Source of the DNA: Ruminiclostridium cellobioparum DSM 1351 = ATCC 15832
Lineage (GTDB): Bacteria; Bacillota; Clostridia; Acetivibrionales; DSM-1351
Length of the DNA stretch: 50,587 bases
Assembly (NCBI RefSeq): GCF_000621505.1
Contig: NZ_KK211290.1
Span: 1 to 50,587, forward strand
Reading direction: 5' to 3'
Shown here: in pieces, positions 16,481 to 25,549 of the stretch
Position numbering within the stretch: the first letter of the stretch is position 1
How the letters are laid out: each line of letters opens with the position of its first letter
The notes under the pieces: generated by a model
What the model was told of the DNA's origin: nothing
What the model saw: the letters and a program-made list of their open reading frames with translations, nothing else
The model's database searches: none
Program-made: the position numbers and the translations under genes

Positions 16481-18016
16481 TCACGCTGTTCCTTTGGCGT
16501 GGTTCATTATACATTTCATAATGCTTTCCTGGGTAGCCTCCGAACGGGGAAGCTCTCCGGCAATTTCGCCTTCGTTCACAACGTATATTCTATCGCATAA
16601 GCCAAGTAATTCAGGCATCTCGGAGGATATTACAACTATCGATTTTCCGCTGTCTGCCAGTTGGTTTATTATGGTATATATTTCATACTTTGCGCCGACG
16701 TCTATACCTCGCGTAGGTTCATCAAGAATCAGGACATCAGGATCGGTAAAAATCCATTTGCTCAATACCACCTTTTGCTGGTTGCCCCCGCTGAGATTGC
16801 CGGCCTTCTGCATTATGCTGGAGGATTTGATGTTGAATTTTTTACGGAAATCTTCAGCAACCACATTCTCATCATGTTCTCCAACAACTGAATTTTTGCT
16901 TACCTTCCTGAGATTAGCCATTGTAATATTATTCTTTATATTATCTATAAGAACAAGACCATAATTCTTTCTGTCTTCGGTCACATAAGCTATACCCGAC
17001 TCTATTGCCTTACTCACACTCGACAGCTCCACAGGCTTTCCCTTCAGCTTGATGGTTCCGGTAATTTTGCTGCCGTAGCTCCTGCCGAATATGCTCATGG
17101 CCAACTCGGTGCGCCCTGCTCCCATCAGTCCGGCAAGCCCTATTATCTCGCCGCTTCTCACCTTCAGATTAACATTGTTTATTACCTTCCGGTCATGTAT
17201 CGGATGGGTAACATTCCAATCAATGACTTCCAATATGGTATCCCCGATTTTCGGCTCTCTGTGCGGGAACCGGTGGGACATGTCGCGGCCGACCATTCCT
17301 TTGATGATCCGGTCCTCGGTAATCTGATCCTTGCCTTTTTCAAGGGTTTCAATGGTCCTGCCGTCTCTGATGACGGTTATCCGGTCGGAAACCTTTTCTA
17401 CCTCATTAAGCTTATGGGATATCAATATGGATGTAATTCCCTTTGCCTTCAGGTCGGTAAGCAGCTCCAGAAGCTTGTTGCTCTCTTCATCGTTCAATGC
17501 CGCCGTGGGTTCATCAAGAATGAGCAGCTTGACATCCTTGGCCAGGGCTCTTGCGATTTCCACCAACTGCTGTTTACCCACACCTATATTGGTTATAAGT
17601 GTGTTGGGACTTTCATGCAGACCCACAAGTGATAATAATTCATTAGTTCTTGTAGTCGTTTCATTCCAATCTATGACACCGGTCTTTGCCTGCTCATTTC
17701 CTAAAAATACGTTTTCAGCTATGGACAAATAGGGAATTAAGGCAAGTTCCTGATGAATTATAACAATACCAAGTTTTTCGCTGTCTTTTATTTCTTTAAA
17801 GTGACACACATTGGAATCAAATATTATGTCTCCCGAATATGTTCCATAGGGATAGATACCACTTAAAACATTCATGAGGGTCGACTTTCCGGCACCGTTT
17901 TCACCAACCAAAGCATGTATTTCTCCGCTTCTTACCGTCAGGTTAACATTGTCCAATGCTTTGATGCTAGAAAACGTCTTGGTAATATCTTTCATTTCGA
18001 GTAATAGTTTAGACAT
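16481..18016 (-). CDS. mmsA: Multiple-sugar ABC transporter ATPase, two ABC domains
   Basis: Cytoplasmic ATPase with duplicated ABC domains (511 residues) of the RbsA/XylG/MglA class. Domain 1 has a Walker A at 38-46 (GENGAGKST), signature [14 protein letters not shown] and Walker [12 protein letters not shown]. Domain 2 has the usual degenerate Walker A ([10 protein letters not shown]), [14 protein letters not shown] and [20 protein letters not shown]. It lies between the binding protein and the permease. A different ATPase of the same class is encoded at 20490. Confidence 0.92.
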   Translation of the reverse strand: MSKLLLEMKDITKTFSSIKALDNVNLTVRSGEIHALVGENGAGKSTLMNVLSGIYPYGTYSGDIIFDSNVCHFKEIKDSEKLGIVIIHQELALIPYLSIAENVFLGNEQAKTGVIDWNETTTRTNELLSLVGLHESPNTLITNIGVGKQQLVEIARALAKDVKLLILDEPTAALNDEESNKLLELLTDLKAKGITSILISHKLNEVEKVSDRITVIRDGRTIETLEKGKDQITEDRIIKGMVGRDMSHRFPHREPKIGDTILEVIDWNVTHPIHDRKVINNVNLKVRSGEIIGLAGLMGAGRTELAMSIFGRSYGSKITGTIKLKGKPVELSSVSKAIESGIAYVTEDRKNYGLVLIDNIKNNITMANLRKVSKNSVVGEHDENVVAEDFRKKFNIKSSSIMQKAGNLSGGNQQKVVLSKWIFTDPDVLILDEPTRGIDVGAKYEIYTIINQLADSGKSIVVISSEMPELLGLCDRIYVVNEGEIAGELPRSEATQESIMKCIMNHAKGTA

Positions 18017-18166
18017 TTTCTCAGCTCCCTATCCTTTATAAATTTTGTAAACTATCCTGCTGCTTATTACAGAGAGCGCCATCTCACCAACTGAAGCTCT
18101 TTATGGATCAGTTACCGCAAAATGGCGACTCTGCAATCTATAAAAATTATTTTTTAGGGGATGCTG

Positions 18167-19246
18167 TTATTTTAAATCTGCTTCCTTGTAATATCCGCTG
18201 TCAATCAATGTCTGCTTGTAGTTTGACTTGTCAACCGGTACCGGCTCACAAAGGTATGATGGAACAACCTTCTTACCGTTATCGTAAGTCTTTGTATCAT
18301 TAACCTCAGGTTCCGAACCGCTGAGAACTGCATCCACCATCTTAACGGCTTTTTCAGCAAGAGTTCTTGTGTCCTTGAAGATTGTTGAATACTGTTCACC
18401 TGCAATTATTGATTTTACGGATGCTACTTCTGCATCCTGTCCGGTTACTATTGGCATTTCCTTATCACCTTTGCCGTAGCCGACACTCTTAAGGGCTGAA
18501 AGTATGCCTATTGAAATACCGTCATATGGTGATAAAACGCCATCAACCTTTTCAGTTGTGTAATTTGCACTTAGGATGTTCTCCATACGGGACTGGGCTG
18601 TGGCTGCATCCCAGCGGAGAGTTGAAACCTTATCCATACCCATCTGGCCGCTCTTTACCACCAGAACGCCTTTATCGATTAACGGCTGTAATACCGACAT
18701 TGCACCGTCATAGAAGAAGAAGGCATTGTTGTCATCGGGTGAACCTCCGAACAATTCGATATTGAACGGGCCCGGCTTGGTGTCGGCTTCCAATCCCTTT
18801 ACCAGGGAAGTAGCCTGCTGAACACCAACCTTGTAGTTGTCAAAGGTAGCATAGTAGCTTACATTTTCGGAATTTCTGATCAAACGGTCATAAGCTATAA
18901 CCTTTACATCTGCATCTGCTGCCTTTTTAAGCACGTCTGTGAGAGCAGAACCGTCGATGGAAGCAACAACCAAAACCTTTGCTCCCTTTGAAATCATGTT
19001 TTCAATCTGTGCAACCTGGTTATCGATATTGTCTTCACCATATTGAAGATCAACTGTGTAACCCTTGGCTTCGAGCTGCTTTTTCATGTTGTCACCATCC
19101 TGGATCCATCTCTGGGAGGATTTTGTCGGCATTGCAACTCCAACCAGTTTGCTGTTGTCCTTGGTTCCGCAGGCTGTAAAGCCTAAAGCCACTGAAAGAG
19201 TCATAACCATGGAAAGAGTACCTGCAATAATCTTTCTCAATTTCAT
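18167..19246 (-). CDS. chvE: Sugar-binding lipoprotein of the ABC transporter, ChvE-like
   Basis: Extracytoplasmic substrate receptor, 359 residues. The signal peptide ends in a lipobox (LGFTAC), so Cys would be lipid-anchored. The mature part is a type I periplasmic fold resembling ChvE/Xyl[65 protein letters not shown] and [24 protein letters not shown] lies nine bases before the ATG. It is first and presumably best-expressed gene of the operon. The conserved aromatic and Asp/Asn/Arg sugar contacts look intact. Confidence 0.9.
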   Translation of the reverse strand: MKLRKIIAGTLSMVMTLSVALGFTACGTKDNSKLVGVAMPTKSSQRWIQDGDNMKKQLEAKGYTVDLQYGEDNIDNQVAQIENMISKGAKVLVVASIDGSALTDVLKKAADADVKVIAYDRLIRNSENVSYYATFDNYKVGVQQATSLVKGLEADTKPGPFNIELFGGSPDDNNAFFFYDGAMSVLQPLIDKGVLVVKSGQMGMDKVSTLRWDAATAQSRMENILSANYTTEKVDGVLSPYDGISIGILSALKSVGYGKGDKEMPIVTGQDAEVASVKSIIAGEQYSTIFKDTRTLAEKAVKMVDAVLSGSEPEVNDTKTYDNGKKVVPSYLCEPVPVDKSNYKQTLIDSGYYKEADLK

Positions 19247-19265
19247 TTAAACACTCTCCTTTTCC

Positions 19266-19279
19266 CGCAAACGCTTTCT
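19266..19279 (-). promoter_or_regulatory. Possible catabolite-responsive element before chvE
   Basis: The minus strand reads AGAAAGCGTTTGCG, which matches the CcpA box TGNAANCGNWNNCA except at its two outermost bases. It lies downstream of the predicted start of transcription, where a roadblock would act. Confidence 0.4.
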
Positions 19280-19311
19280 TTTATGATCGTTTGCTTTCGT
19301 TTTGTAAATAC

Positions 19312-19340
19312 ATGTTATCACCAGCATGTATAATTGTCAA
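19312..19340 (-). promoter_or_regulatory. chvE-mmsAB promoter
   Basis: Minus strand: TTGACA (19340-19335), 17 bp, TAACAT (19317-19312) preceded by an extended -10 TGA. The leader is about 60 nt. The rest of the 437-bp gap to the DeoR gene shows no open frame. Confidence 0.7.
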
Positions 19341-19683
19341 TAAAATTGTGCATAATTTATAGTTTACATATTTTTATATAAGCTGTTTTGTGCATCATTA
19401 CCACATTTTATTAATTTAGCTTACGAAAAGTATTGTTTTTGAGCGTTTGTGAATGTTTCCACAATGATTTAAAACGTATCCGGCACTGAAAACCGTTAAA
19501 ATCATAACATAACTTATAATTTCAACAATGTTATTTATTGATTTTAGTTGGGATATGCTTTATACTCAAAATAACTCCTTTCGATAGGTTTCATTTTATT
19601 ATTGTAATCACTCAATCCGGTAGTCTGTAACAGTTCTTTAAATAGATGAAACTGATAATATTATTGTTAATAAGGAAGAATAT

Positions 19684-20466
19684 ATGTTTGCTATTGAGAG
19701 AATAAGAATAATTAAAAACTATCTGCTGGAAAATAAACAGGTTGAAGTAAATCAGCTCAGCCAGATGCTGGGAGTATCAGAGGTTACAATACGCCGGGAT
19801 CTTGAGAAGCTGGAGGGTGAGGAGTTTCTTACGCGGACTCATGGCGGCGCGGTTCTGGGCAGCATAAAGGACGCTGTCTCGGAGAATATGGAAGCCGGGT
19901 CCTTCCAGGATTATTTTGAAATCTCAAAAATTGCCATCCGCATGATTAACGACGGCGATGTAATAATGCTCACCAACGGAGCCATTAACCTGGAAATTGC
20001 AAAACAGCTGAATTCCAAAAACCGGGTCACCGTCCTCACAAACGACCTGAATATAGCGTTTCACATAATGGAAGCACAATCTGCAAAAGTAGTCCTCCTG
20101 GGAGGGGATATTGATTATAATACCAAAGCCGTTTTCGGAACACTTACTGTAAACAATCTCAACAATTTTTTTGTAAACCGCCTTTTCATAGAAATAGACG
20201 GCATATCAAACAACCTTGAACTGACTGTATCCAATATCGACATGGCAACTTTCATTAAAGAAGCTGCCAAAAGTGCAAATGAAAAAATAATCGTCTGCAC
20301 ATCCTCGGCCTTTGAGAGGAACTCTTTTTACAGAGCCGGATTAATAAAAGATTTATGTGACAAACTAATAACCAATCATACATTATCGGATCAGCATAAA
20401 AATAATATTTTTAATGCAAACATACAGTTATTTACCTCTATAGATTTGTTTGAAGGTAGAGTTTAA
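19684..20466 (+). CDS. DeoR-family transcriptional regulator
   Basis: Sugar-responsive regulator, 260 residues. The N-terminal HTH VNQLSQMLGVSEVTIRRDLEKL and following RTHGGAVL are the DeoR hallmark. The C-terminal sugar-phosphate-sensing domain keeps VTVLTNDLNIA and VVLLGGDID, but the usual DGSTT reads TNGAIN, so ligand choice may differ. It is divergent from the sugar ABC operon and 23 bp upstream of the orphan ATPase gene, so it probably controls one or both. The start ATG at 19684 has AAGGAAG upstream. Confidence 0.87.
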   Translation: MFAIERIRIIKNYLLENKQVEVNQLSQMLGVSEVTIRRDLEKLEGEEFLTRTHGGAVLGSIKDAVSENMEAGSFQDYFEISKIAIRMINDGDVIMLTNGAINLEIAKQLNSKNRVTVLTNDLNIAFHIMEAQSAKVVLLGGDIDYNTKAVFGTLTVNNLNNFFVNRLFIEIDGISNNLELTVSNIDMATFIKEAAKSANEKIIVCTSSAFERNSFYRAGLIKDLCDKLITNHTLSDQHKNNIFNANIQLFTSIDLFEGRV

Positions 20467-20489
20467 TCTTCTTTTGGAGGTTGTCGACC

Positions 20490-22004
20490 ATGAGAATTCC
20501 CAAACTGGAAGTCAGGAATATAAGTAAACACATCAGTGACGCTTTTTCTCTGCACAATGTCTCATTGGATCTATGTTCCGGTGAGGTGCACGCCTTCATA
20601 GGTGAAAACGGCTCAGGTAAATCCACTGTCATCAAGATCATAAGCGGTGTCGTCAAACAGGACAGCGGCGAAGTTTTGATCGACAATGAGCCGGTCGTCA
20701 TAGAAAGTGTGGCAGAGGCAAAGCGCCACGGAATATATTGCGTATGGCAGGACATTAACCTGTATCCCAATCTGTCTGTTGCTGAGAACATTTACATGGA
20801 TCATCCCAAAAGTCAGAACAGCTTTTTGGCCCGCAACAAGTTCAGAATGTTCCGGGACTGCACCGATATATTCGATGAATTCGGCATTAATATCGATATC
20901 CGCACCAATGCCGGAGAATTGGGTTTTGCACAAAGGCAGCTTGTGGAAATGGTGAGGGCCTATGTTTCCAATGCCCAGATTGTCATATTCGATGAGCCTT
21001 CAGCTGCCTTCACCTCCAAGGAGAAGGACATATTGTACAGGATAATCCGGGCATTGAAGGAAAAGAACACAGCCATCCTGTATATAACACATCTGTTGGA
21101 TGAAATCGAGCTGATAGCCGACCGGGTTTCAGTTATCCACCAGGGCAGGATGATTGGAACCCAGACAGTCAACACTACCTCCAAGGATGATATTATCAGG
21201 ATGCTGGCTGTTCCGGCAGAGAAGAACCGCTATCCCAAACTGAATATTTCGGTTGGAAAGGTGATAATGTCTGTTAAAGATCTCAGTGCGGCCAACATTC
21301 TGAACTCAATCACCTTTGACCTCAAAAAATCTGAAATTCTGGGAGTTACGGGGCTTATGGGCTCGGGGAGGTCCCTCCTGGCGCAGTGTCTTTTTGGCAT
21401 TACTCCCATCAAAAGCGGAAGTATAGAAATCAATGGCCAAAAGGTAAAATTATCGTCACCGGAGGATGCCATCAGGAACGGAATAGCCCTGCTGCCCGAA
21501 GACCGTGCCTCAAGCTCAATTTTTGGCTGCCTCAATCTTGAAAATAATGTGACTCTTTCATCCCTCAAGAGATTTGAACAGTATAAATATCTGCATAACA
21601 AGATTATGACCGATGTTACGGATACATATATAAAAAAGCTGAGTATCCGGCCGGGCAATCTTCATGATCTGCTGGAAACTTACAGCGGCGGTAACCAGCA
21701 GAAAGCTGCCGTAGCCCGGTGGATGATGAGCCGTTCAAAAATATTTATTCTTGATGAACCTACCAGGGGTGTTGATGTCGCATCAAAGACAGATATATAT
21801 AACTGTATCCTGGATCTGGTATCCAAGGGTGCTTCAGTCATACTCATCTCCTCCGATATTGAAGAAATACTCGGGATGTGCGACAGGGTGCTGGTATTGT
21901 CCGAAGGTGAGATATCAGGTGAATTCCGGCGCAGCGAAGCCACCAAGGAAGCTATAATGTACAAGGCAACCATAAAAACAGCCGGCAGTTTAAATCAAAA
22001 GTAA
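20490..22004 (+). CDS. Second sugar-type ABC ATPase, no permease beside it
   Basis: A 504-residue two-domain ATPase of the RbsA/MglA class. Domain 1 Walker A is at 38-46 (GENGSGKST) with Walker B IVIFDEPSAAF, but its signature is the degenerate LGFAQRQLVEM. Domain 2 has GLMGSGRSLL, YSGGNQQKAAVARW and [15 protein letters not shown]. The frame opens at TTG 20481, directly after GGAGG, so ATG 20490 is the start. It is paired with the DeoR gene but has no binding protein or permease of its own here. It may share MmsB or serve another permease. Confidence 0.88.
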   Translation: MRIPKLEVRNISKHISDAFSLHNVSLDLCSGEVHAFIGENGSGKSTVIKIISGVVKQDSGEVLIDNEPVVIESVAEAKRHGIYCVWQDINLYPNLSVAENIYMDHPKSQNSFLARNKFRMFRDCTDIFDEFGINIDIRTNAGELGFAQRQLVEMVRAYVSNAQIVIFDEPSAAFTSKEKDILYRIIRALKEKNTAILYITHLLDEIELIADRVSVIHQGRMIGTQTVNTTSKDDIIRMLAVPAEKNRYPKLNISVGKVIMSVKDLSAANILNSITFDLKKSEILGVTGLMGSGRSLLAQCLFGITPIKSGSIEINGQKVKLSSPEDAIRNGIALLPEDRASSSIFGCLNLENNVTLSSLKRFEQYKYLHNKIMTDVTDTYIKKLSIRPGNLHDLLETYSGGNQQKAAVARWMMSRSKIFILDEPTRGVDVASKTDIYNCILDLVSKGASVILISSDIEEILGMCDRVLVLSEGEISGEFRRSEATKEAIMYKATIKTAGSLNQK

Positions 22005-22225
22005 TAAAATGTTTATACAAATATTCAAATTTGTATTACAATATATATCAAACTTATATTACAATGTATATATGTATAATAGCATTAATGTACTAAAGCG
22101 ACTTAAGACGAATGTATTTTAACACAAATGTATAGAGCATTGATCGTACCTCTCACGCAGCAAAATCCGCAAAGCGGCTTTTCACTACTATTTGTGTACG
22201 GCTATGCACGCAGATGGGAGACAAT

Positions 22226-22864
22226 ATGAGTATACTTAACGAAATTTCGCAAAATCTTCAGATAGGTAAGGCAAAAGTTGTAAAAGAGCTTGTACAAAAA
22301 GCCCTCGATGAGGGTTACAAGCCTCAGGAGATACTGAATGAAGGGCTCCTTCCCGGAATGGCCGTTATCGGAGAAAAGTTTAAAAATGATGAAATTTATG
22401 TCCCGGAGGTCATGATTGCGGCAAGAGCCATGAATATGGGAACAGAGCTGCTCAAGCCCCTGTTGGCCTCAAGCGGTGTCAAGGCCGCAGGAAAGGTTGT
22501 CATCGGCACTGTTGCGGGAGATCTGCATGATATAGGAAAAAATCTTGTTAAAATGATGATGGAAGGCAGAGGCCTGGAGGTAGTTGATTTAGGAGTTGAC
22601 GTATCTGCCGGCCGTTTTGTTGAAACAGCCATAAATGAAAATGCCCGGATAATTGCATGTTCCACCCTGCTCACCACCACAATGGCGGAGATGGAAAATG
22701 TGGTAAAGGCGGCCGAAGAAGCCGGGATTAGGAATAAAATATCCATAATGATAGGCGGAGCGCCTGTGACCCAAAACTTCTGTGAGACAATTTCGGCAGA
22801 TTTTTATACCGCCGACGCAGCTTCTGCTGCCGACGTGGCGGCAAAAATCTGCGAAAACCCGTAG
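22226..22864 (+). CDS. Corrinoid (B12-binding) methyl-carrier protein, MtaC/MtbC-like
   Basis: Small corrinoid protein of methyltransferase systems, 212 residues. A helical cap domain (QNLQIGKAKVVKELVQKAL, VPEVMIAARAMNMG) is followed by a Rossmann-like B12 domain with the cobalt-ligating D99-x-H101-x-x-G104 (GDLHDIGKNLV), STLLTTTMAEM and IMIGGAPVT. GGGAG at 22216-22220 selects ATG 22226 over the in-frame ATG 22214. No substrate-specific methyltransferase, reactivase or acceptor enzyme lies next to it. The btu-cob operon 2.6 kb away could supply the cofactor. Confidence 0.9.
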   Translation: MSILNEISQNLQIGKAKVVKELVQKALDEGYKPQEILNEGLLPGMAVIGEKFKNDEIYVPEVMIAARAMNMGTELLKPLLASSGVKAAGKVVIGTVAGDLHDIGKNLVKMMMEGRGLEVVDLGVDVSAGRFVETAINENARIIACSTLLTTTMAEMENVVKAAEEAGIRNKISIMIGGAPVTQNFCETISADFYTADAASAADVAAKICENP

Positions 22865-22912
22865 CAGGCACCCGTACATGCTGTTTATTACTCACCCCAA
22901 GGCTGTAACCAA

Positions 22913-22949
22913 AGGCTGTAAAGTATACTGAAAATTACTTTTACAGCCT
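22913..22949. terminator. Hairpin after the corrinoid gene
   Basis: AGGCTGTAAAGTA pairs with TACTTTTACAGCCT. The T run after it is weak. It lies between the ends of the corrinoid gene and the HPr-like gene, which converge, so it could serve both. Confidence 0.55.
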
Positions 22950-23017
22950 AATTTAACCTGTTGTGCTACTTGAAATCCTGTATTGCTTTACAGAAAGATT
23001 TAATCAGCAACTGGTAA

Positions 23018-23251
23018 CTAATAAATGTGCATGTACTCGTCCAGTTCCTTAAACAGCTTGCCGGTATCCTCATCATCAGGTACTACAATTGACAGCGGCT
23101 CATCCAGCTTGAGGATGAACATTCCCAGTATAGACTTTGCATCAGCCATACCGCTTTTTCCATGAATCCAGATGTCAAAGGGATACCGGCTGACAATCCT
23201 GTTGATATTCTCAATGTCCTCTATTCTTTTGATTTTAATTGGTCTTACCAT
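23018..23251 (-). CDS. HPr-like protein lacking the catalytic histidine
   Basis: A 77-residue protein that aligns along HPr from helix 1 onward. The regulatory serine region is kept (DAKSILGMFILKL against KSIMGVMSL in HPr; Ser40), and the acidic C-terminal helix is present. The HARP loop with the phosphorylated His15 of classical HPr is missing; the matching part reads IEDIENINRIV. Such a protein cannot pass phosphate in the PTS but could still be a Ser-phosphorylated regulator, like Crh. AAAGGAG precedes the ATG. Alone between convergent and divergent neighbours. The fold assignment comes from reading, not search. Confidence 0.65.
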   Translation of the reverse strand: MVRPIKIKRIEDIENINRIVSRYPFDIWIHGKSGMADAKSILGMFILKLDEPLSIVVPDDEDTGKLFKELDEYMHIY

Positions 23252-23426
23252 TTTAAACTCCTTTCTGCCTGTTCAAAATCAGGTCTTTCAGCGTAAAATG
23301 TAAGTATTATTGTATGCATAATCCTTATGTATTATGAATTGCTTATTATTTACCCGTTAACACGGAAGATGAAACACCGTGCCAAGATTAAAAATTCAAA
23401 TTTAAATTTGCGTATGGAAAGTTTAC

Positions 23427-23455
23427 TTGACATGAAATAGCTATTATGTTATTTT
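23427..23455 (+). promoter_or_regulatory. Promoter of the XRE regulator gene
   Basis: TTGACA (23427-23432), 17 bp, TATTTT (23450-23455). The start of transcription falls in the palindrome at 23460-23479. Confidence 0.7.
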
Positions 23456-23459
23456 ATTT

Positions 23460-23479
23460 ATGGAAAGCATGCTTTCCAT
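23460..23479. promoter_or_regulatory. Perfect 20-bp palindrome at the XRE transcription start
   Basis: ATGGAAAGCATGCTTTCCAT is fully self-complementary and lies over the predicted +1. Another half, ATGGAAAG, is at 23414-23421, just upstream of the -35. It is a strong candidate for autoregulation by the HTH protein encoded next. Confidence 0.7.
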
Positions 23480-23501
23480 TTTGCATTATAAAGAGGTATA
23501 T

Positions 23502-23699
23502 ATGAAGAACAGACTCGAAAAAATACGTAAGCAGCGCGGAATCAAACAAGAGGACCTGGCATCAGCACTGGAGGTATCCAGACAAACTATAGGCTCTCTG
23601 GAAAACGGGAGGTACAACCCGTCTATTACTTTAGCTTTTAAAATTGCCCGTTATTTTGGCATGAGCATTGAAGAAATTTTTATCTACGAGGAGGAATAA
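23502..23699 (+). CDS. XRE-family HTH regulator
   Basis: A 65-residue Cro/CI-type repressor consisting of the HTH alone: IRKQRGIKQEDLASALEVSRQTIGSLENGRYNPS, then the helix IARYFGMSIEEIFIYEEE. AAGAGG, six bases upstream, sets the ATG at 23502; the frame is open farther left to 23460, but that would begin inside the palindrome. The next gene starts at GTG 23702, two bases after the stop. Regulators of this short type are commonly paired with small membrane proteins, as here. Confidence 0.9.
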   Translation: MKNRLEKIRKQRGIKQEDLASALEVSRQTIGSLENGRYNPSITLAFKIARYFGMSIEEIFIYEEE

Positions 23700-23701
23700 C
23701 A

Positions 23702-24118
23702 GTGAAAAAGAAATTTCCCTTTGGTATTTTACAGCTGATTACAGGTATTTGCCTCATAATACTCAGCTTCCTGTTAAAAGCTGAAATTGCAAAGCCCATA
23801 TGCGGTGTTTTTATTGGTGTTGGAGGAGGTCTTTCGGGACTGGGAATAATCAGGCTGATTACATATCATATTGAAAGCAGTAACCCCGCAATTAAAAGGG
23901 CGAAGGAAATTGAAAATAATGATGAAAGAAACACAATGATCCGAAACCGTGCAAAAGCTAAAGCCGGTGACATCACCCAGTGGCTCATTATTGCAATCAC
24001 TTATGTTACCATACTGATTTCGGCGCCTTTATGGGTGTCATCCTTTGTAGTAGCCGTATATGTACTTTACAATCTGATAGTTGTTTTTCTGATTAATAAA
24101 TATCAAAAAGAGATGTAA
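23702..24118 (+). CDS. Small membrane protein paired with the XRE regulator
   Basis: A 138-residue protein with four hydrophobic segments in two pairs, separated by a charged cytoplasmic stretch (AIKRAKEIENNDERNTMIRNRAKAKAGD). This layout, following a short XRE gene, is seen in the DUF2178-like proteins. GTG start with GAGGAGG seven bases upstream. No catalytic motif is visible. It may sense membrane state for the regulator, but that is inference. Confidence 0.7.
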   Translation: MKKKFPFGILQLITGICLIILSFLLKAEIAKPICGVFIGVGGGLSGLGIIRLITYHIESSNPAIKRAKEIENNDERNTMIRNRAKAKAGDITQWLIIAITYVTILISAPLWVSSFVVAVYVLYNLIVVFLINKYQKEM

Positions 24119-24155
24119 ATGCAAATATCCTGGAATCCAAAGGAGGAAATTATTA

Positions 24156-24782
24156 ATGGGTTTTTTACGGAAAAAGCTAAGCAGCGGAAGTTTGAAAGAG
24201 AGAATACTGTTTTGTTATTTGGTTTTTTTTGTTTTATTTTTCGGAATAACAATAATTAGCTATTATTTTCTGCCGGAAGGTATTCTTAAAAATAAAAATC
24301 CATTACAGGATTGGGAAACCTCAAAAAACACTTTTATCTCGACTTTACAGATTTTCTTTTATAATCAGCTATCTGTCATTGTTGTTATTTTCGGAAGCTT
24401 GTTTGGCAAGAAGAAGAAGAAGAAGGATATTAACTATTTTTCTATAGGATACCTTGCATTTTTTACACAGATTTGCATTAACGGCGTCGTTTTGGGAACA
24501 TGGTCTTTTTCTATGGGAACCGAAGCTGTTCCGCTTATATCAAGAATTACCCGTACTTTTGATCTTTTGCATAGAGCAGGCCTTTGGGAAATGTCGGGAC
24601 AATTGCTCATCACTTGTGCGGCTGCCCATATCTCAACGGTCCTGACCAATGGAAAAAACACAATTACAAAAAGCTTCAAAGACATACAACTTTCAAAAGC
24701 AGAAAAACTCGTTCTTTTTACAGGCTTGGTTCTTATGCTGACCGGTGCTGTTGTCGAGAGCATTGCCATAAATGCTTTATAG
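24156..24782 (+). CDS. Unrecognised multi-pass membrane protein
   Basis: A 208-residue protein with a basic N-terminus and about five hydrophobic segments, including a lysine-rich loop GKKKKKKD near residue 90. No family recognised. A charged stretch before the last segment (KSFKDIQLSKAEKLV) probably faces the cytoplasm. AAAGGAGG lies nine bases before the ATG. It is 37 bp after the preceding membrane-protein gene and likely co-transcribed with the XRE regulator. It ends ten bases from the cobS stop on the other strand, with no clear terminator between. Confidence 0.7.
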   Translation: MGFLRKKLSSGSLKERILFCYLVFFVLFFGITIISYYFLPEGILKNKNPLQDWETSKNTFISTLQIFFYNQLSVIVVIFGSLFGKKKKKKDINYFSIGYLAFFTQICINGVVLGTWSFSMGTEAVPLISRITRTFDLLHRAGLWEMSGQLLITCAAAHISTVLTNGKNTITKSFKDIQLSKAEKLVLFTGLVLMLTGAVVESIAINAL

Positions 24783-24791
24783 AACAGTATT

Positions 24792-25541
24792 CTAAAGTAA
24801 TATCCCGCATGCCGCCACCAGAAATATGCACTGGTTCAGTTCACATACCGCTCCAAGTATATCTCCTGTGGCACCGCCTACCTTGCTGCTGAAATATTTT
24901 ACCGTTAAAAGAGCTGTCAGCGGCGGAAGCAGCAATATAATCCACAGTTTGAGATCAAAAGTCAGTAAACTGATCACAGAATATATGATTAATCCCCATA
25001 TCAGCTCCTTTTTGCCGCAGAAATCTATAAAGGATTTTCCAAGGCCCTCCCCCAGTCTGGCATAGCCCGAAACGGCAGCTCCGACAAGAGAACCTGCTCT
25101 CCCGGCCATTGGCATGAGCAATATTATTCTCAAAAAGTATTCTTCATTTATTTGAGTCAGCGCAGTAAAGTCCAGCAGCAATACACTGGCAACGGCAAGG
25201 ACAGCATTGGTGCCCACCCTGCTGTCCCTCATTATCTCCAGAATCCTTTCCTTGGGACGGTTGGAGAATATACCGTCAAAGGTGTCACCCAGACCGTCAA
25301 GGTGAAGTCCCCCGGTTATTGCCATATAAAGCACAAGTACAAGTGCCGAGACCATTACCCTGGGAAAAATAAAAAGCAAACCGTAGGCGGCAATTGTCAG
25401 CACAGCCCCTATCACAAGTCCCACAAAAGGCGCAAATACAAGGCCTTTTCCAAAATCCGAACTATTGGCGGTTATTTGTATGTTTATAGGTATTCTCGTA
25501 AAGAACTGCAGCATCAATACCAGTCTTTTTAAAGCTTTCAT
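24792..25541 (-). CDS. cobS: Adenosylcobinamide-GDP ribazoletransferase (cobalamin synthase)
   Basis: Membrane enzyme joining adenosylcobinamide-GDP with alpha-ribazole (or its phosphate) to complete B12. About six transmembrane segments in 249 residues. The conserved acidic motif is GGLHLDGLGDTFDGIFS, with a later GRAGSLVGA and KVGGATGDILGAVCE. It is last gene of the btuFCD-cobU-cobS operon, eight bases after cobU. With cobU it handles late steps and salvage; no early corrin-ring genes occur in the window. Confidence 0.95.
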   Translation of the reverse strand: MKALKRLVLMLQFFTRIPINIQITANSSDFGKGLVFAPFVGLVIGAVLTIAAYGLLFIFPRVMVSALVLVLYMAITGGLHLDGLGDTFDGIFSNRPKERILEIMRDSRVGTNAVLAVASVLLLDFTALTQINEEYFLRIILLMPMAGRAGSLVGAAVSGYARLGEGLGKSFIDFCGKKELIWGLIIYSVISLLTFDLKLWIILLLPPLTALLTVKYFSSKVGGATGDILGAVCELNQCIFLVAACGILL

Positions 25542-25549
25542 TTTAACCC

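Noticed and set aside
22005-22225. Cobalamin riboswitch before the corrinoid-protein gene
   Set aside because: None of the aptamer core blocks are found; only AT-rich direct repeats and a small CCGC/GCGG hairpin near 22165.
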